NCBI RefSeq assembly: GCF_013201665.1
Contig: NZ_CP053840.1
Location: forward strand, 3,145,086-3,209,085
Direction of reading: 5' to 3'
Length of the DNA stretch: 64,000 nt
Origin: Arcobacter venerupis
Lineage (GTDB): Bacteria > Campylobacterota > Campylobacteria > Campylobacterales > Arcobacteraceae
The notes below the pieces were generated by a model that was given only the letters and a program-made list of their open reading frames with translations, searched no databases and was not told the origin of the DNA. The position numbers and the translations under genes are program-made. This document shows positions 36,560 through 45,950 of the stretch, piece after piece (positions within the stretch are counted from its first letter, which is position 1; each line of letters opens with the position of its first letter).

Positions 36560-37924
36560 TTATGCCTCCATAACCCAAGTATCTTTAAATCCACCACCTT
36601 GAGATGAATTCACTAAATAATTCCCAGCTTCCATTGCATAACGTGTCAGTCCACATTTCCAAACTTTTGGCTCATCACTCATTACAACATAAGCTCTAAA
36701 ATCTGCTTTTCTTTGAACAATTTCATCGTTTAAGTAACACTCTTCATCATAAAACTCTATTAACTCTTGTGCAATGAATCTTCTAGGATTTGCTTCAATT
36801 ATAGTTTTTAAATCTGATAACTGGATTTTCGTCATCGCATGCCCAAACATAACCCCATAACCACCTGCTTCTGCAACATCTTTTATTACTAATTTTTCAA
36901 TATTATCAAAAATATATTTTTTATCATTTTCAAAATAAGGTAAATATGTTGGTGCATTTTCTAAAATTGGCTCTTCACCTAAATAATATTTAATCATTTT
37001 TGGAACAAAATAGTAGATACCTTTATCATCAGCAACTCCATTTCCAGGTGCGTTCATAATGGCAACATTTCCAGCTAAATAAGCTTCCATGATTCCTGGA
37101 ACTCCAATTAAACTCTCTGAATTAAAGAACTTTGGATCTAAAAATTCATCATCTAATCTTCTATAAACAGCTCCAACTCTTACTAATCTTCCATCATAAT
37201 TTTTAAAGAATAAAATTTTATTTTTTACGACTAGTTCTTCATTTCTTACAAGTTGAGCACCTATTTTTTTTGCTAAATACGTATGTTCATAATATGCCGA
37301 ATTAAATCTTCCAGGAGTTAAAACAACATTTATTCCTCCACAATTTACATAATCCATAGACTCTCTCAGCATTGATGGATACTCTTTAATAGGTTTAATT
37401 TTTAGCTTTTCAAAAAAACTTGGATAGATTTTTCTGTAAGTATCTCTAATTGATAAAGGATAACTAGCTCCACTTGGAACTCTTAAGTTATCTTCTAAAA
37501 TAACCCATTTATCAGAAACTGTATCTTTTACTAAATCTATACCATTAATATGAGTACGAATTTTTTTTGAAGGAGAGAAACCATGAAGTTCTTTTAAATA
37601 TCCTTTTGCTTGATAAATAAACTCTTCTGGCACAATATTATCTTTTACAATATTTTTAGTAGTATATAAATCTTCTAAAAATAGATTTAAGGCTTTTATT
37701 CTTTGAGTTAATCCTCTATCAATTATATCAAACTCTTTAGTTTCTATAATTCGAGGAATAACATCGAATGGTAAAGATCTTTCAATAAAATTTCCATCTT
37801 TGTAAAGATTGAAATTAACAGCAAACTTATCCATATAATTTTGGAACTCTTTTATCTTTTGTCTATCCTGATTAGAAAAGGTTTCCCAGAAAACTTCAGA
37901 TACACTATTTTTTTCATTACTCAA
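36560..37924 (-). CDS. Circularly permuted ATP-grasp ligase
   Basis: A 454-residue protein of the CP-ATP-grasp family. Visible landmarks are DRGLTQRIKALNLFLEDLY, LEDNLRVPSGASYPLSIRD, VLTPGRFNSAYYEHTYLAKK and the end SSQGGGFKDTWVMEA. It is closely related in plan to residues 1-480 of the + strand fusion. The start is TTG 37924, supported by AGGAGG six bases upstream; the next ATG would be out of frame. First gene of the four-gene minus-strand operon. Confidence 0.9.
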   Translation of the reverse strand: MSNEKNSVSEVFWETFSNQDRQKIKEFQNYMDKFAVNFNLYKDGNFIERSLPFDVIPRIIETKEFDIIDRGLTQRIKALNLFLEDLYTTKNIVKDNIVPEEFIYQAKGYLKELHGFSPSKKIRTHINGIDLVKDTVSDKWVILEDNLRVPSGASYPLSIRDTYRKIYPSFFEKLKIKPIKEYPSMLRESMDYVNCGGINVVLTPGRFNSAYYEHTYLAKKIGAQLVRNEELVVKNKILFFKNYDGRLVRVGAVYRRLDDEFLDPKFFNSESLIGVPGIMEAYLAGNVAIMNAPGNGVADDKGIYYFVPKMIKYYLGEEPILENAPTYLPYFENDKKYIFDNIEKLVIKDVAEAGGYGVMFGHAMTKIQLSDLKTIIEANPRRFIAQELIEFYDEECYLNDEIVQRKADFRAYVVMSDEPKVWKCGLTRYAMEAGNYLVNSSQGGGFKDTWVMEA

Positions 37925-38048
37925 ATTACACCTCCTGAACTAAATAAATTCTAGTCTTATTTATCTAAATCTAAACTAAATAATTCATATGGCAAAACAT
38001 TTGACTGTATAATTATTATACACAATGGTATGATTATTTTATATAGCA

Positions 38049-38084
38049 TAAAAAAAAAGGGAAAGGATAAAATATCCTCTCCCT
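38049..38084 (-). terminator. Terminator of typA
   Basis: On the minus strand GGGAGAGGAT and the complementary ATCCTTTCCC arms form a 10-bp stem with one mismatch and a 5-base loop. A run of eight or more T follows. Confidence 0.87.
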
Positions 38085-38111
38085 CTTATAAAAATAACTA
38101 AAAAGTTAAAA

Positions 38112-39926
38112 TTAGTTATATTTCTCTTTTTTTGCTGTTCTTTTTCTAACAGTTGGATCTAACTCTCTTTTTCTTACTCTAACTGAAATAGGTGTAATCT
38201 CAACTGATTCATCTTCTTCAATCCATTCTAATGCATTTTCTAAAGACATAGCTCTTGGTGGAACTAATTTAATAGCTTCATCAGCACCTGAAGATCTAAC
38301 ATTTGATTGAGCTTTCCCTTTAGTTGGGTTAACATCTAAATCGTTATCTTTTGCATGTTGACCAATTACCATTCCAACATATACTTTATCTTGAGGTTTA
38401 ACAAACATAATTCCTCTATCTTGTAAGTTGAAGATTGAATAACCAACAGCTTCTCCAGCTTCCATAGAAACTAATGCTCCATATTTTCTTGATTCAACTA
38501 TTCCTGAATATGGTCTAAATTCTAAGAATGAGTGATTCATAACACCCTCACCTTTAGTTTCTGTTAAGAATTCTGTTCTAATACCAATTAAACCACGTGC
38601 AGGAATTTCAAACTCTAATCTTGTATAACCAGCACCCATTGGTACCATATTTGTCATATTAGCTTTTCTTTTTCCAAGTTTTTCAATAATAGCACCTGTA
38701 TGTTCATCAGGTAAATCAATAACTAAATGTTCAAATGGTTCAGTTTTAACACCATTTTCAATTTTTGTAATAACTTCAGGTCTTCCAATACAGAACTCAA
38801 AACCTTCTCTTCTCATATTTTCAGCAAGGATACAAATTTGTAATTCCCCTCTTCCATTTACTTTAAATTTACCCTCACCAATTTGCTCATAATTCATAGC
38901 AATGTTAGTGTTCATTTCAGCTGCTAATCTTTCATTGATTTTATTTGAAGTAATAAATTTACCTTCTGTTCCTGCTAATGGAGAATCATTTACAGCAAAT
39001 GTTACAGAAAGAGTTGGCTCTTCAATGTGCATTGGGTCAAGTGGCATTGGATTTGTTGGGTCACATAATGAATCACCAACATCAATAGTTTCAAAACCAG
39101 CAACAGCAACAATATCACCAGTACCAGCAGTTTTAATATCAAATCTATCCATACCTTTAAATCCGATAAGTTTAGAAACTCTTCCTTTGATTTTTTCACC
39201 ATCAGCTTTAACTAAAAGTACAGTTTCACCCATTGAAATAGTACCGTTAAAGATTCTAGCAATACCAATTTTTCCAATGAAGTTATCATAGTCAAGTGTA
39301 AATACTTGAAGTTGTAAACCATTTTCATCAGAACCTACTGGTTTTGGAACTTCTGTTAAAATTGTTTGAAATAATGGAGTTAAATCTTTGTTTTCATCAG
39401 ATAAAGACATTTTTGCATAACCATCACGTGCAGCTGCATAAACAACTGGGAAATCTAATTGCTCTTCAGTTGCATCCATTTGAGCGAAAAGGTCAAATAC
39501 TTCATCAACAACTCTATCTGGATCTCCACCTGGTTTGTCAATTTTATTAATAACAACGATTGGTCTGTGTCCTAAAGATAAAGCTTTTTTAACAACGAAT
39601 TTAGTTTGAGGCATAACACCTTCTTGAGCATCAACAAGTAATAAAACAGAGTCAACCATTTTTAATACCCTTTCAACTTCTCCACCAAAGTCAGCATGGC
39701 CTGGAGTGTCGATGATGTTAATTCTTACACCTTCATAATCAATAGCTGTATTTTTAGAAAGAATAGTAATTCCTCTTTCTTTTTCGATAGCATTGCTATC
39801 CATTACTCTTTCATCAACATTTTGGTGCGATGAAAATGTTCCTGATTGTTTTAATAACTCATCTACTAATGTAGTTTTACCGTGGTCAACGTGTGCAATT
39901 ACTGCAATATTTCTAATGTCTCTCAT
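38112..39926 (-). CDS. typA: GTP-binding protein TypA/BipA
   Basis: A 604-residue translational GTPase with G1 [14 protein letters not shown] at residue ~13, G3 [11 protein letters not shown] and G4 NKIDK, then EF-G-like domains and the TypA-specific C-terminal region ending in lysine-rich sequence. It binds ribosomes and acts in 50S assembly under stress and cold. Monocistronic, with a strong terminator. The long reading frames opposite it are shadows. Confidence 0.96.
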   Translation of the reverse strand: MRDIRNIAVIAHVDHGKTTLVDELLKQSGTFSSHQNVDERVMDSNAIEKERGITILSKNTAIDYEGVRINIIDTPGHADFGGEVERVLKMVDSVLLLVDAQEGVMPQTKFVVKKALSLGHRPIVVINKIDKPGGDPDRVVDEVFDLFAQMDATEEQLDFPVVYAAARDGYAKMSLSDENKDLTPLFQTILTEVPKPVGSDENGLQLQVFTLDYDNFIGKIGIARIFNGTISMGETVLLVKADGEKIKGRVSKLIGFKGMDRFDIKTAGTGDIVAVAGFETIDVGDSLCDPTNPMPLDPMHIEEPTLSVTFAVNDSPLAGTEGKFITSNKINERLAAEMNTNIAMNYEQIGEGKFKVNGRGELQICILAENMRREGFEFCIGRPEVITKIENGVKTEPFEHLVIDLPDEHTGAIIEKLGKRKANMTNMVPMGAGYTRLEFEIPARGLIGIRTEFLTETKGEGVMNHSFLEFRPYSGIVESRKYGALVSMEAGEAVGYSIFNLQDRGIMFVKPQDKVYVGMVIGQHAKDNDLDVNPTKGKAQSNVRSSGADEAIKLVPPRAMSLENALEWIEEDESVEITPISVRVRKRELDPTVRKRTAKKEKYN

Positions 39927-40166
39927 TGATTCTCTTTATATAAATTTTCGCGATTATACTAAAAAATAGCTTAAGTCCACAAATATATCTATGAAAGCAG
40001 GAAAAATCGTAATTTACCTGTAATAATTGTAAAGAAATTGTAAATACATTTTACAATTGCAATTTATAATAAACATATATAATGAACAAAAATTAATTTA
40101 TGGTTAATTGAATATTAATTAAATACTATTATCATTCAGCCATCATAAATAACACAAGGGCTTTGA

Positions 40167-41777
40167 TTGAAACAAATTTCTCAATATAGACTAATATTTA
40201 TTAGTGCAATATTTTTTACAATATTTTATAATTTTTCATTTTTTAAAAATGTATTAAATACTTATCCAAACCAAGGATTAAATATCATTTATATTTTTTC
40301 TATTTTTATTTTATTAATAAGTTTTATTATATTTTTATTTTCACTTCTTTCATCTAAATATACAACTAAACCTCTTTTAATAATTACATTGGTTGTTTCA
40401 GCATTTACTGCATATTTTATGGATACTTATCATGTTGTTATTGATGATAGTATGATTAGAAATACTTTACAAACAAATTTAAATGAGTCATCTGATTTAT
40501 TTAGTTATAAACTAATCATCTATATTTTATTTTTAGCGATAATTCCTTCATATCTTATTATTAAAACTAAAATTGAATATAAACCTTTTAAACAAGAGAT
40601 TTTCTCAAAACTAAAAACTCTTTTATTATCTTTAGCAATTATTTTGGTCGTATTATTTAGTTTTAGTAAATTTTATACTTCATTTTTTAGGGAGCATAAA
40701 CCACTAAGATACCATATAAATCCAATATATTGGATTTACAGTATTGGAAATTATATAAGTAAAACCACAAGTGGACCAATTATTATCAAAGAAGTTGGGC
40801 AAGATGCAACTATATTAAAAGATGCTAATAATCGACTTGAGAAAAAGGAATTAATTATTATGGTAGTTGGAGAGGCTGCACGAGCTAATAGATTTTCACT
40901 AAATGGTTATGAAAAAGAGACAAACCCTCTTCTTAAAAAAGAGGATATTATAAATTTTTCAAATATGTATTCATGTGGAACATCAACAGCAGAGTCTGTT
41001 CCTTGTATGTTCTCAATTTTTGATAAAACAGATTATGATTATAAAAAAGGTATATCAACTGAAAATATTCTAGATGTTTTAAAACATACAAATGATGTAA
41101 AGATTTTATGGAGAGACAATAATTCTGACTCAAAAGGTGTTGCATTAAGAGTAGATTTTGAAGATTATAGAACTTCTAAAACAAATACAATATGTGATGA
41201 AGAGTGTAGAGATGAGGGAATGTTAGTTGGACTTGATGAATATATCAAAAAAAACAAAGATGAAGATATTTTAATAGTACTTCATCAAATGGGAAATCAT
41301 GGCCCTGCTTATTATAAAAGATACCCAAAAGAGTTTGAAAAATTCACACCTGTTTGTAAATCAAATCAATTGGAAGAGTGTACGCAAGAAGAAGTAAGTA
41401 ATGCTTATGATAATGCAATTTTATATACAGATTACTTTTTGTCAAAAGTAATTAATTTCTTAAAACCATATTCTAATGATTATGAAACGGGAATGGTTTA
41501 CATGAGTGATCATGGAGAAAGTCTTGGTGAAAATGGAATTTATTTACATGGGTTACCATATTTTATGGCTCCAGATGAACAAAAACATATAGGTTCACTT
41601 ATGTGGTTTGGTGGAGAGATAAAAGAAGAAATTGATACAAATAAACTAAATACTTATAAAAATGAACGATTTTCACAAGATAATCTGTTTCATACACTTT
41701 TAGGTTTATTTGAGATAAAAACTAATGTTTATAAAAAAGATATGGACATTATAAATAATGCTAAAATCTCTCAATAA
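40167..41777 (+). CDS. EptA-like lipid A phosphoethanolamine transferase
   Basis: A 536-residue inner-membrane protein with five hydrophobic segments in the first ~180 residues and a periplasmic alkaline-phosphatase-like domain. Active-site motifs are present: GEAARANRFSLNGY, the nucleophile Thr in CGTSTAESVPC, HQMGNHGPAYYKRYP and SDHGESLGE. It moves phosphoethanolamine from phosphatidylethanolamine to lipid A or other envelope targets. That reaction releases diacylglycerol. The start is TTG 40167 with AAGGG upstream. It is co-transcribed with PAP2 and DgkA. Confidence 0.92.
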   Translation: MKQISQYRLIFISAIFFTIFYNFSFFKNVLNTYPNQGLNIIYIFSIFILLISFIIFLFSLLSSKYTTKPLLIITLVVSAFTAYFMDTYHVVIDDSMIRNTLQTNLNESSDLFSYKLIIYILFLAIIPSYLIIKTKIEYKPFKQEIFSKLKTLLLSLAIILVVLFSFSKFYTSFFREHKPLRYHINPIYWIYSIGNYISKTTSGPIIIKEVGQDATILKDANNRLEKKELIIMVVGEAARANRFSLNGYEKETNPLLKKEDIINFSNMYSCGTSTAESVPCMFSIFDKTDYDYKKGISTENILDVLKHTNDVKILWRDNNSDSKGVALRVDFEDYRTSKTNTICDEECRDEGMLVGLDEYIKKNKDEDILIVLHQMGNHGPAYYKRYPKEFEKFTPVCKSNQLEECTQEEVSNAYDNAILYTDYFLSKVINFLKPYSNDYETGMVYMSDHGESLGENGIYLHGLPYFMAPDEQKHIGSLMWFGGEIKEEIDTNKLNTYKNERFSQDNLFHTLLGLFEIKTNVYKKDMDIINNAKISQ

Positions 41778-42459
41778 GCAAATAGTAATTACAGCTATTT
41801 TATTAATAGCTGTAATTGCACTTTTTCAATTTAGCAATTTAGATATATTTGTACAAAACTTTTTTTATAATTTTGATACAAAAAATTGGTTATTACAAAA
41901 AGAAGAATCCATTCTGAGATTTTTTTTATATGATGGGATAAAAGTTCTACTTATTATATTTGCTGTAGCTATTTTATTCTCTTTAATTTTTTTAAGAAAA
42001 AAGCAGTTTATACAAGAGTATAAAAAAGGTTTAATTATTGTTTTATTATCAGCTATTTTTGTTCCATCACTCATAGGTACATTAAAAGCCGTTACAAATA
42101 CACCTTGTCCTTGTGATATTGTCCATTTTAATGGAACTTATCCTGATATTAAAGTATTTGATTCTTACCCAAAAGATTTTGTTCAAACTTCAAAAATCAA
42201 GTGTTGGCCAGCAGGTCATGCTAGTGGTGGTTTTGCACTTATGGCTCTATTCTTTTTATTTAAAACTGTAAAAAATCAAAAACGTGCATTAATTGGTGCT
42301 TTAATAGTTGGTTGGAGTATGGGTACATACAAGATGCTTTTAGGTGACCACTTTTTAAGTCATACAATTATTACTATGTTGTTAGCTTGGCTTATTATTT
42401 TATTAATAGTAAAATTAACACAATTCAAACAAAAGGTAACCCTTGAGAAATCAACCTAA
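41758..42459 (+). CDS. PAP2-family phosphatase
   Basis: A 233-residue protein with six likely membrane helices and the PAP2 active-site motifs in reduced form: KAVTNTPCP, CWPAGHASGG and KMLLGDHFLSHT. It dephosphorylates a lipid phosphate, perhaps lipid A (LpxE/LpxT-like) or undecaprenyl pyrophosphate. It overlaps the EptA-like gene by 20 bases and dgkA by 17, so all three are translationally linked. Confidence 0.87.
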   Translation: MLKSLNKQIVITAILLIAVIALFQFSNLDIFVQNFFYNFDTKNWLLQKEESILRFFLYDGIKVLLIIFAVAILFSLIFLRKKQFIQEYKKGLIIVLLSAIFVPSLIGTLKAVTNTPCPCDIVHFNGTYPDIKVFDSYPKDFVQTSKIKCWPAGHASGGFALMALFFLFKTVKNQKRALIGALIVGWSMGTYKMLLGDHFLSHTIITMLLAWLIILLIVKLTQFKQKVTLEKST

Positions 42460-42802
42460 ATATAATTTTTTTAAAAATACCTCTTATGCATTAAAAGGTT
42501 TAATTGACTTAATCAAAACAGAGACTTCTTTTAAAATAGAGTTAATCATAACTATTATTTTACTTCCTGTAATTATTTTTATTGATGTAAGCCTTACTAA
42601 CAAAGCTTTAATGTTCATTACTTTAATGGGAATGATCCTAGCAGAAACTACAAATAGTGCAATCGAGCGAGTTGTTGATTTAGTAACTTTGGAACATCAT
42701 GATATGGCAGGACGAGCTAAAGATGTAGGAAGTGCTATAGTATTTTTAAGTATTTTTATCTTTATTGTAACTTGGGCAATTGTACTAATAGATACTTTGT
42801 AA
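42443..42802 (+). CDS. dgkA: Diacylglycerol kinase
   Basis: A 119-residue trimeric membrane kinase with three helices and the family motif AETTNSAIERVVDLV (E-x2-N-x-A-I-E). It phosphorylates diacylglycerol to phosphatidic acid. Next to a phosphoethanolamine transferase this recycles the diacylglycerol by-product. The start is TTG 42443, with AAAAGGTAA upstream. Confidence 0.93.
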   Translation: MRNQPKYNFFKNTSYALKGLIDLIKTETSFKIELIITIILLPVIIFIDVSLTNKALMFITLMGMILAETTNSAIERVVDLVTLEHHDMAGRAKDVGSAIVFLSIFIFIVTWAIVLIDTL

Positions 42803-42848
42803 AGAAATTGTCAAGACAAATAACAAAAAAACTTTAAACTATTCCCTT

Positions 42849-42878
42849 ATACTTCTGTTATATAAAAAGCAGAGGTAT
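42849..42878 (+). promoter_or_regulatory. Inverted repeat around the ribosome site of the cytochrome operon
   Basis: ATACTTCTG and CAGAGGTAT (one G-T pair) are separated by 12 A/T-rich bases. The right arm contains the GAGG ribosome site of the next gene. It may be an operator for the operon's own response regulator or an RNA hairpin that hides the ribosome site. Confidence 0.4.
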
Positions 42879-42884
42879 AACAAA

Positions 42885-43286
42885 ATGAGAATTCTACTCC
42901 TAACAGCCCTATTTCTAAATCTAACTTTCGCAAGTGTTGTTGATGATTATCTAAGCACTTTAAAACAAGAGGTTTTAAAAATTAATCCAACTTTCACAAC
43001 GTTTGATGCCAAAAGAGGTGAAGAGATTTTCACCTCAAAACATATTGGTAAAAAAGGCAAAGAGATTTCATGTACAACTTGTCACACTATTAATCTTAAT
43101 AATAGTGGAGAAAACACTTTCACTGGAAAAACTATTGAACCCCTTTCTCCAAAAGCAAATCCAAAAAGATTTACAGATGTTAAAGAGATTGAAAAATGGA
43201 TGAAAAGAAACTTTAACGATGTTTATAATCGTGAGGGATCTGCACTTGAAAAAGGTGATGTAACAACTTACATCATAAATAAATAA
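42885..43286 (+). CDS. DUF1924 monoheme c-type cytochrome
   Basis: A 133-residue exported cytochrome: signal peptide MRILLLTALFLNLTFA, one heme motif CTTCH at about residue 65, then the DUF1924 pattern TGKTIEPLSPKANPKRF and KWMKRNFNDVYNREGSALEKGDV. DUF1924 includes the SHP-type oxygen-binding cytochromes and is usually next to b561 and diheme cytochromes, as here. Confidence 0.9.
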   Translation: MRILLLTALFLNLTFASVVDDYLSTLKQEVLKINPTFTTFDAKRGEEIFTSKHIGKKGKEISCTTCHTINLNNSGENTFTGKTIEPLSPKANPKRFTDVKEIEKWMKRNFNDVYNREGSALEKGDVTTYIINK

Positions 43287-43296
43287 AGGAAAAACC

Positions 43297-43809
43297 ATGA
43301 AATATTTAATTTTCTTGACACTAATTATAAACTCTTTATTTGCAGAGTCTTATTCATCTACTAAAACAGATGTTGCACCTGTAAATAATCAGTTATATAT
43401 AAATGAATGTGCATCTTGCCATTTTGCTTATCAACCAGGATTACTTCCAGCTAATGCTTGGACTAAAATAATGAAAAATTTAGATAAACATTTTGGAACA
43501 GATGCCTCACTTGCACCTGAAGATTTCCAAACTTTATCAAAATATTTAGAAGATAATAGTGCAGAAAAAAATATGCAATATAAAAGAAGTAATAGAATTG
43601 TTTCAAGTATTCCAGCTGGACAAATTCCTGATTCAATTTCAACAACTCCTTACATGATTAAAAAACATAGTGAACTAAGAAAAAATATGATTACACAACC
43701 TGAAGTTAAAGGTTTATTTAATTGTGTTGCTTGTCATACGACAGCTGATAAAGGAATCTATGGTGAAAGAGATATAAAAATCCCAAACTATGGTAGATGG
43801 GAAGATTAA
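43297..43809 (+). CDS. Periplasmic diheme cytochrome c
   Basis: A 170-residue exported protein with heme motifs CASCH (about residue 40) and CVACH (near the end). It is clearly homologous to the C-terminal part of the next protein: both share NECASCH, LLP..W..IM.NL..HFG.DAS and a late CxACHT. It probably relays electrons between the membrane cytochrome b561 and the DUF1924 cytochrome. Confidence 0.9.
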   Translation: MKYLIFLTLIINSLFAESYSSTKTDVAPVNNQLYINECASCHFAYQPGLLPANAWTKIMKNLDKHFGTDASLAPEDFQTLSKYLEDNSAEKNMQYKRSNRIVSSIPAGQIPDSISTTPYMIKKHSELRKNMITQPEVKGLFNCVACHTTADKGIYGERDIKIPNYGRWED

Positions 43810-43820
43810 AGGGGTAATTA

Positions 43821-44939
43821 ATGAAAAAATCATATATTTGGTCAATGCCAACTAGAGTTTTTCACTGGCTTTTTGTACTATTTATTTTATTAGCTTTTTT
43901 AAGTGATGATGAAGCTAAATTATTAAATTATCATGCAATAGCAGGATATGCCGTATTAATTCTTCTTATTTTTAGAGCTTTTTGGGGATTCTTTGGACCT
44001 AAATATTCATTATTTAAGGATTTTCCAGCAAATCTTCAAAGTTCAAAAGATTTTCTAAAAAATATATTTGAAGAAAAACAAAAGTATATTGGTCATAATC
44101 CCTTGGCTTCTTATGTATTAATTGCCATGTTCATTGTGGCTTTTTTAACTATACTTTCTGGTATTTTAGCCTTTGGTGTTCAAGAGGGAAAAGGTATTTT
44201 AGCTTTTTTAAATAGTTCATATTTTAAAGATATGAAACTTTTTAAAGAGATACATGAACTTTTATCAAATCTCTTTATAGCTTTAATAATTGCCCATATT
44301 TTGGGTATTTTAGTTGATAGATTACTTCATAAAAAACATGAAACTCTTAATTCTATAATTACAGGTTACAAAGTTACAAATGATGATGAAAGTATAAAAT
44401 TAAACATCTATCAAAAAGTATTTGCAGGAATTATGTTTATATTTTTTATTAGTTTTTTATGTTTTAATCTTTACAAACCAACTAATATCTTAACCTCATC
44501 AATTTACAAACCTGTGGATTATCAAACACAAAATGCAGCCTTTGTAAATGAGTGTGCTTCATGTCACACTTTGTACCCTCCAAATCTTTTACCAAAAAAG
44601 TCTTGGGAATTAATCATGAGCAATTTAGAAAATCACTTTGGTGATGATGCTTCAATAGATGAAAAATTAAATGAAAATATTCTAGCTTTTCTAATTAAAA
44701 ATAGTGCCGAAACCTCAACTATGAAAAATAGTTGGAAGTTTTTAAACTCTATTGGAGACAAAGATATTATTGCTATGACTAAAACAACTTATTGGGAAAA
44801 AAAACATAAAGATATACCAAAAGAGATTTTTGATAATGAAAAAGTTAAAAGCAAAGCAAACTGCAAAGCTTGCCATACAGATATAGAAAAAGGATTAATT
44901 GATAATGAAAATATTAAAAATCTTTCTGCTTTTAAGTAG
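43821..44939 (+). CDS. Cytochrome b561 / diheme cytochrome c fusion
   Basis: A 372-residue protein. Residues ~1-215 form a cytochrome b561-type membrane domain: SMPTRVFHWLFVLF, LLNYHAIAGY, HELLSNLFIALIIAHILG, with histidines for two b hemes. Residues ~230-372 form a diheme c domain (NECASCH and NCKACH). The fused c domain is a paralogue of the preceding gene. It would connect the quinone pool to periplasmic acceptors. Confidence 0.9.
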   Translation: MKKSYIWSMPTRVFHWLFVLFILLAFLSDDEAKLLNYHAIAGYAVLILLIFRAFWGFFGPKYSLFKDFPANLQSSKDFLKNIFEEKQKYIGHNPLASYVLIAMFIVAFLTILSGILAFGVQEGKGILAFLNSSYFKDMKLFKEIHELLSNLFIALIIAHILGILVDRLLHKKHETLNSIITGYKVTNDDESIKLNIYQKVFAGIMFIFFISFLCFNLYKPTNILTSSIYKPVDYQTQNAAFVNECASCHTLYPPNLLPKKSWELIMSNLENHFGDDASIDEKLNENILAFLIKNSAETSTMKNSWKFLNSIGDKDIIAMTKTTYWEKKHKDIPKEIFDNEKVKSKANCKACHTDIEKGLIDNENIKNLSAFK

Positions 44940-45291
44940 TTTTTTTTTATTTTTACATGCCAGTGATGATAAACATGGCAAATATTCCTACAAAAATCTT
45001 GAATATTTGGATTTAAATCCTCAACAAAAAAAAGATATAAAAGAGGTTTTAATCGACTTTAAATACAAATATAAAAAATTCTATGAATATAAAAAAGATA
45101 AAGAAGATGAACTAAAAGATATAATAGAAGATAATATTTTTAATGATAAATTATATTTTGAAATTTTAACTGATTTAAAAACAAAAGCCTCTTTTTTAGA
45201 AATCGAAAAACTTAAAAAAATACATATGATTTTAAATGAAAAACAAAGAGAAAAATTTTCAAAATATCTTGAGGAGCGAGAAATTGAGTAA
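44905..45291 (+). CDS. Small Spy/CpxP-like periplasmic protein
   Basis: A 128-residue protein with a signal peptide (MKILKIFLLLSSFFLFLHA), then a highly charged helical region rich in Lys, Asp and Glu (LNPQQKKDIKEVLIDFKYKYKKFYEYKK). The plan resembles Spy/CpxP/CnrX periplasmic chaperone or sensor proteins, which often sit beside two-component genes as here. The start may also be TTG 44899. It overlaps the end of the cytochrome gene and the start of the regulator gene. Confidence 0.72.
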   Translation: MKILKIFLLLSSFFLFLHASDDKHGKYSYKNLEYLDLNPQQKKDIKEVLIDFKYKYKKFYEYKKDKEDELKDIIEDNIFNDKLYFEILTDLKTKASFLEIEKLKKIHMILNEKQREKFSKYLEEREIE

Positions 45292-45949
45292 AAATGTTTT
45301 ATTAATTGAAGATGATTTACAAATGCAAAAATTAATATTTGAATATTTACAAGATTATGATTTTACTTGTACGGCTTTTTCACATCCAAAAGATGCCCTT
45401 GAAAACTTCAAAAATAACAACGACTACGCAATTATAATTCTTGATTTAATGCTTCCTGATATTGATGGTTTTGATTTATTTAAAAAACTAAAACAGATAA
45501 AAGATATTCCTATTATCATCTCATCTGCAAGGGGTGATATAGGAAATAAAATCCACGGTTTTGAGCTTGGAGCCGATGATTATTTAGCAAAACCCTATGA
45601 ACCAAGGGAACTTGTTTTAAGAATTGAACATATTTTAAAAAAGAATTTATCAAATAAAATCACTATTGGTGAATTTGTAATTGATAAAGATAATAGAACT
45701 GTAATTTTAGATGATTTTCCAATAGATTTAACAAAAATAGAGTTTGAAATATTTATATTTTTAATTGATAATATAAATAAAATATCATCAAGAGAGCAGA
45801 TACTACATGCAACTTCATTGGATGAAAATACAAAAAATAGAACAATAGACATGCATATTTCAAATATTAGATATAAAATTGGTGATGACTCAAAAAATCC
45901 TAAATATATCAAATCTGTTTGGGGTATTGGTTATAAGTTTGTAGGATAA
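45284..45949 (+). CDS. OmpR-family response regulator
   Basis: A 221-residue protein: receiver domain (VLLIEDD, phosphorylated Asp in ILDLMLPD, Lys in LAKPYEPREL) and C-terminal winged helix (EQILHATSLDENTKNRTIDMHISNIRYKIG, then VWGIGYKFV). The likely start is TTG 45284 with GAGGAG upstream, overlapping the Spy-like gene by 8 bases. It pairs with the kinase that follows. Confidence 0.92.
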   Translation: MSKNVLLIEDDLQMQKLIFEYLQDYDFTCTAFSHPKDALENFKNNNDYAIIILDLMLPDIDGFDLFKKLKQIKDIPIIISSARGDIGNKIHGFELGADDYLAKPYEPRELVLRIEHILKKNLSNKITIGEFVIDKDNRTVILDDFPIDLTKIEFEIFIFLIDNINKISSREQILHATSLDENTKNRTIDMHISNIRYKIGDDSKNPKYIKSVWGIGYKFVG

Positions 45950-45950
45950 A

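Noticed and set aside
36559..36597. Longer N-terminus for the alpha-E protein
   Set aside because: It would overlap the ATP-grasp gene; ATG 36558 has GGAGG and gives the standard domain start.
38902..39291. 129-codon open frame opposite typA
   Set aside because: Shadow of a highly conserved gene; codon pattern follows the typA frame.
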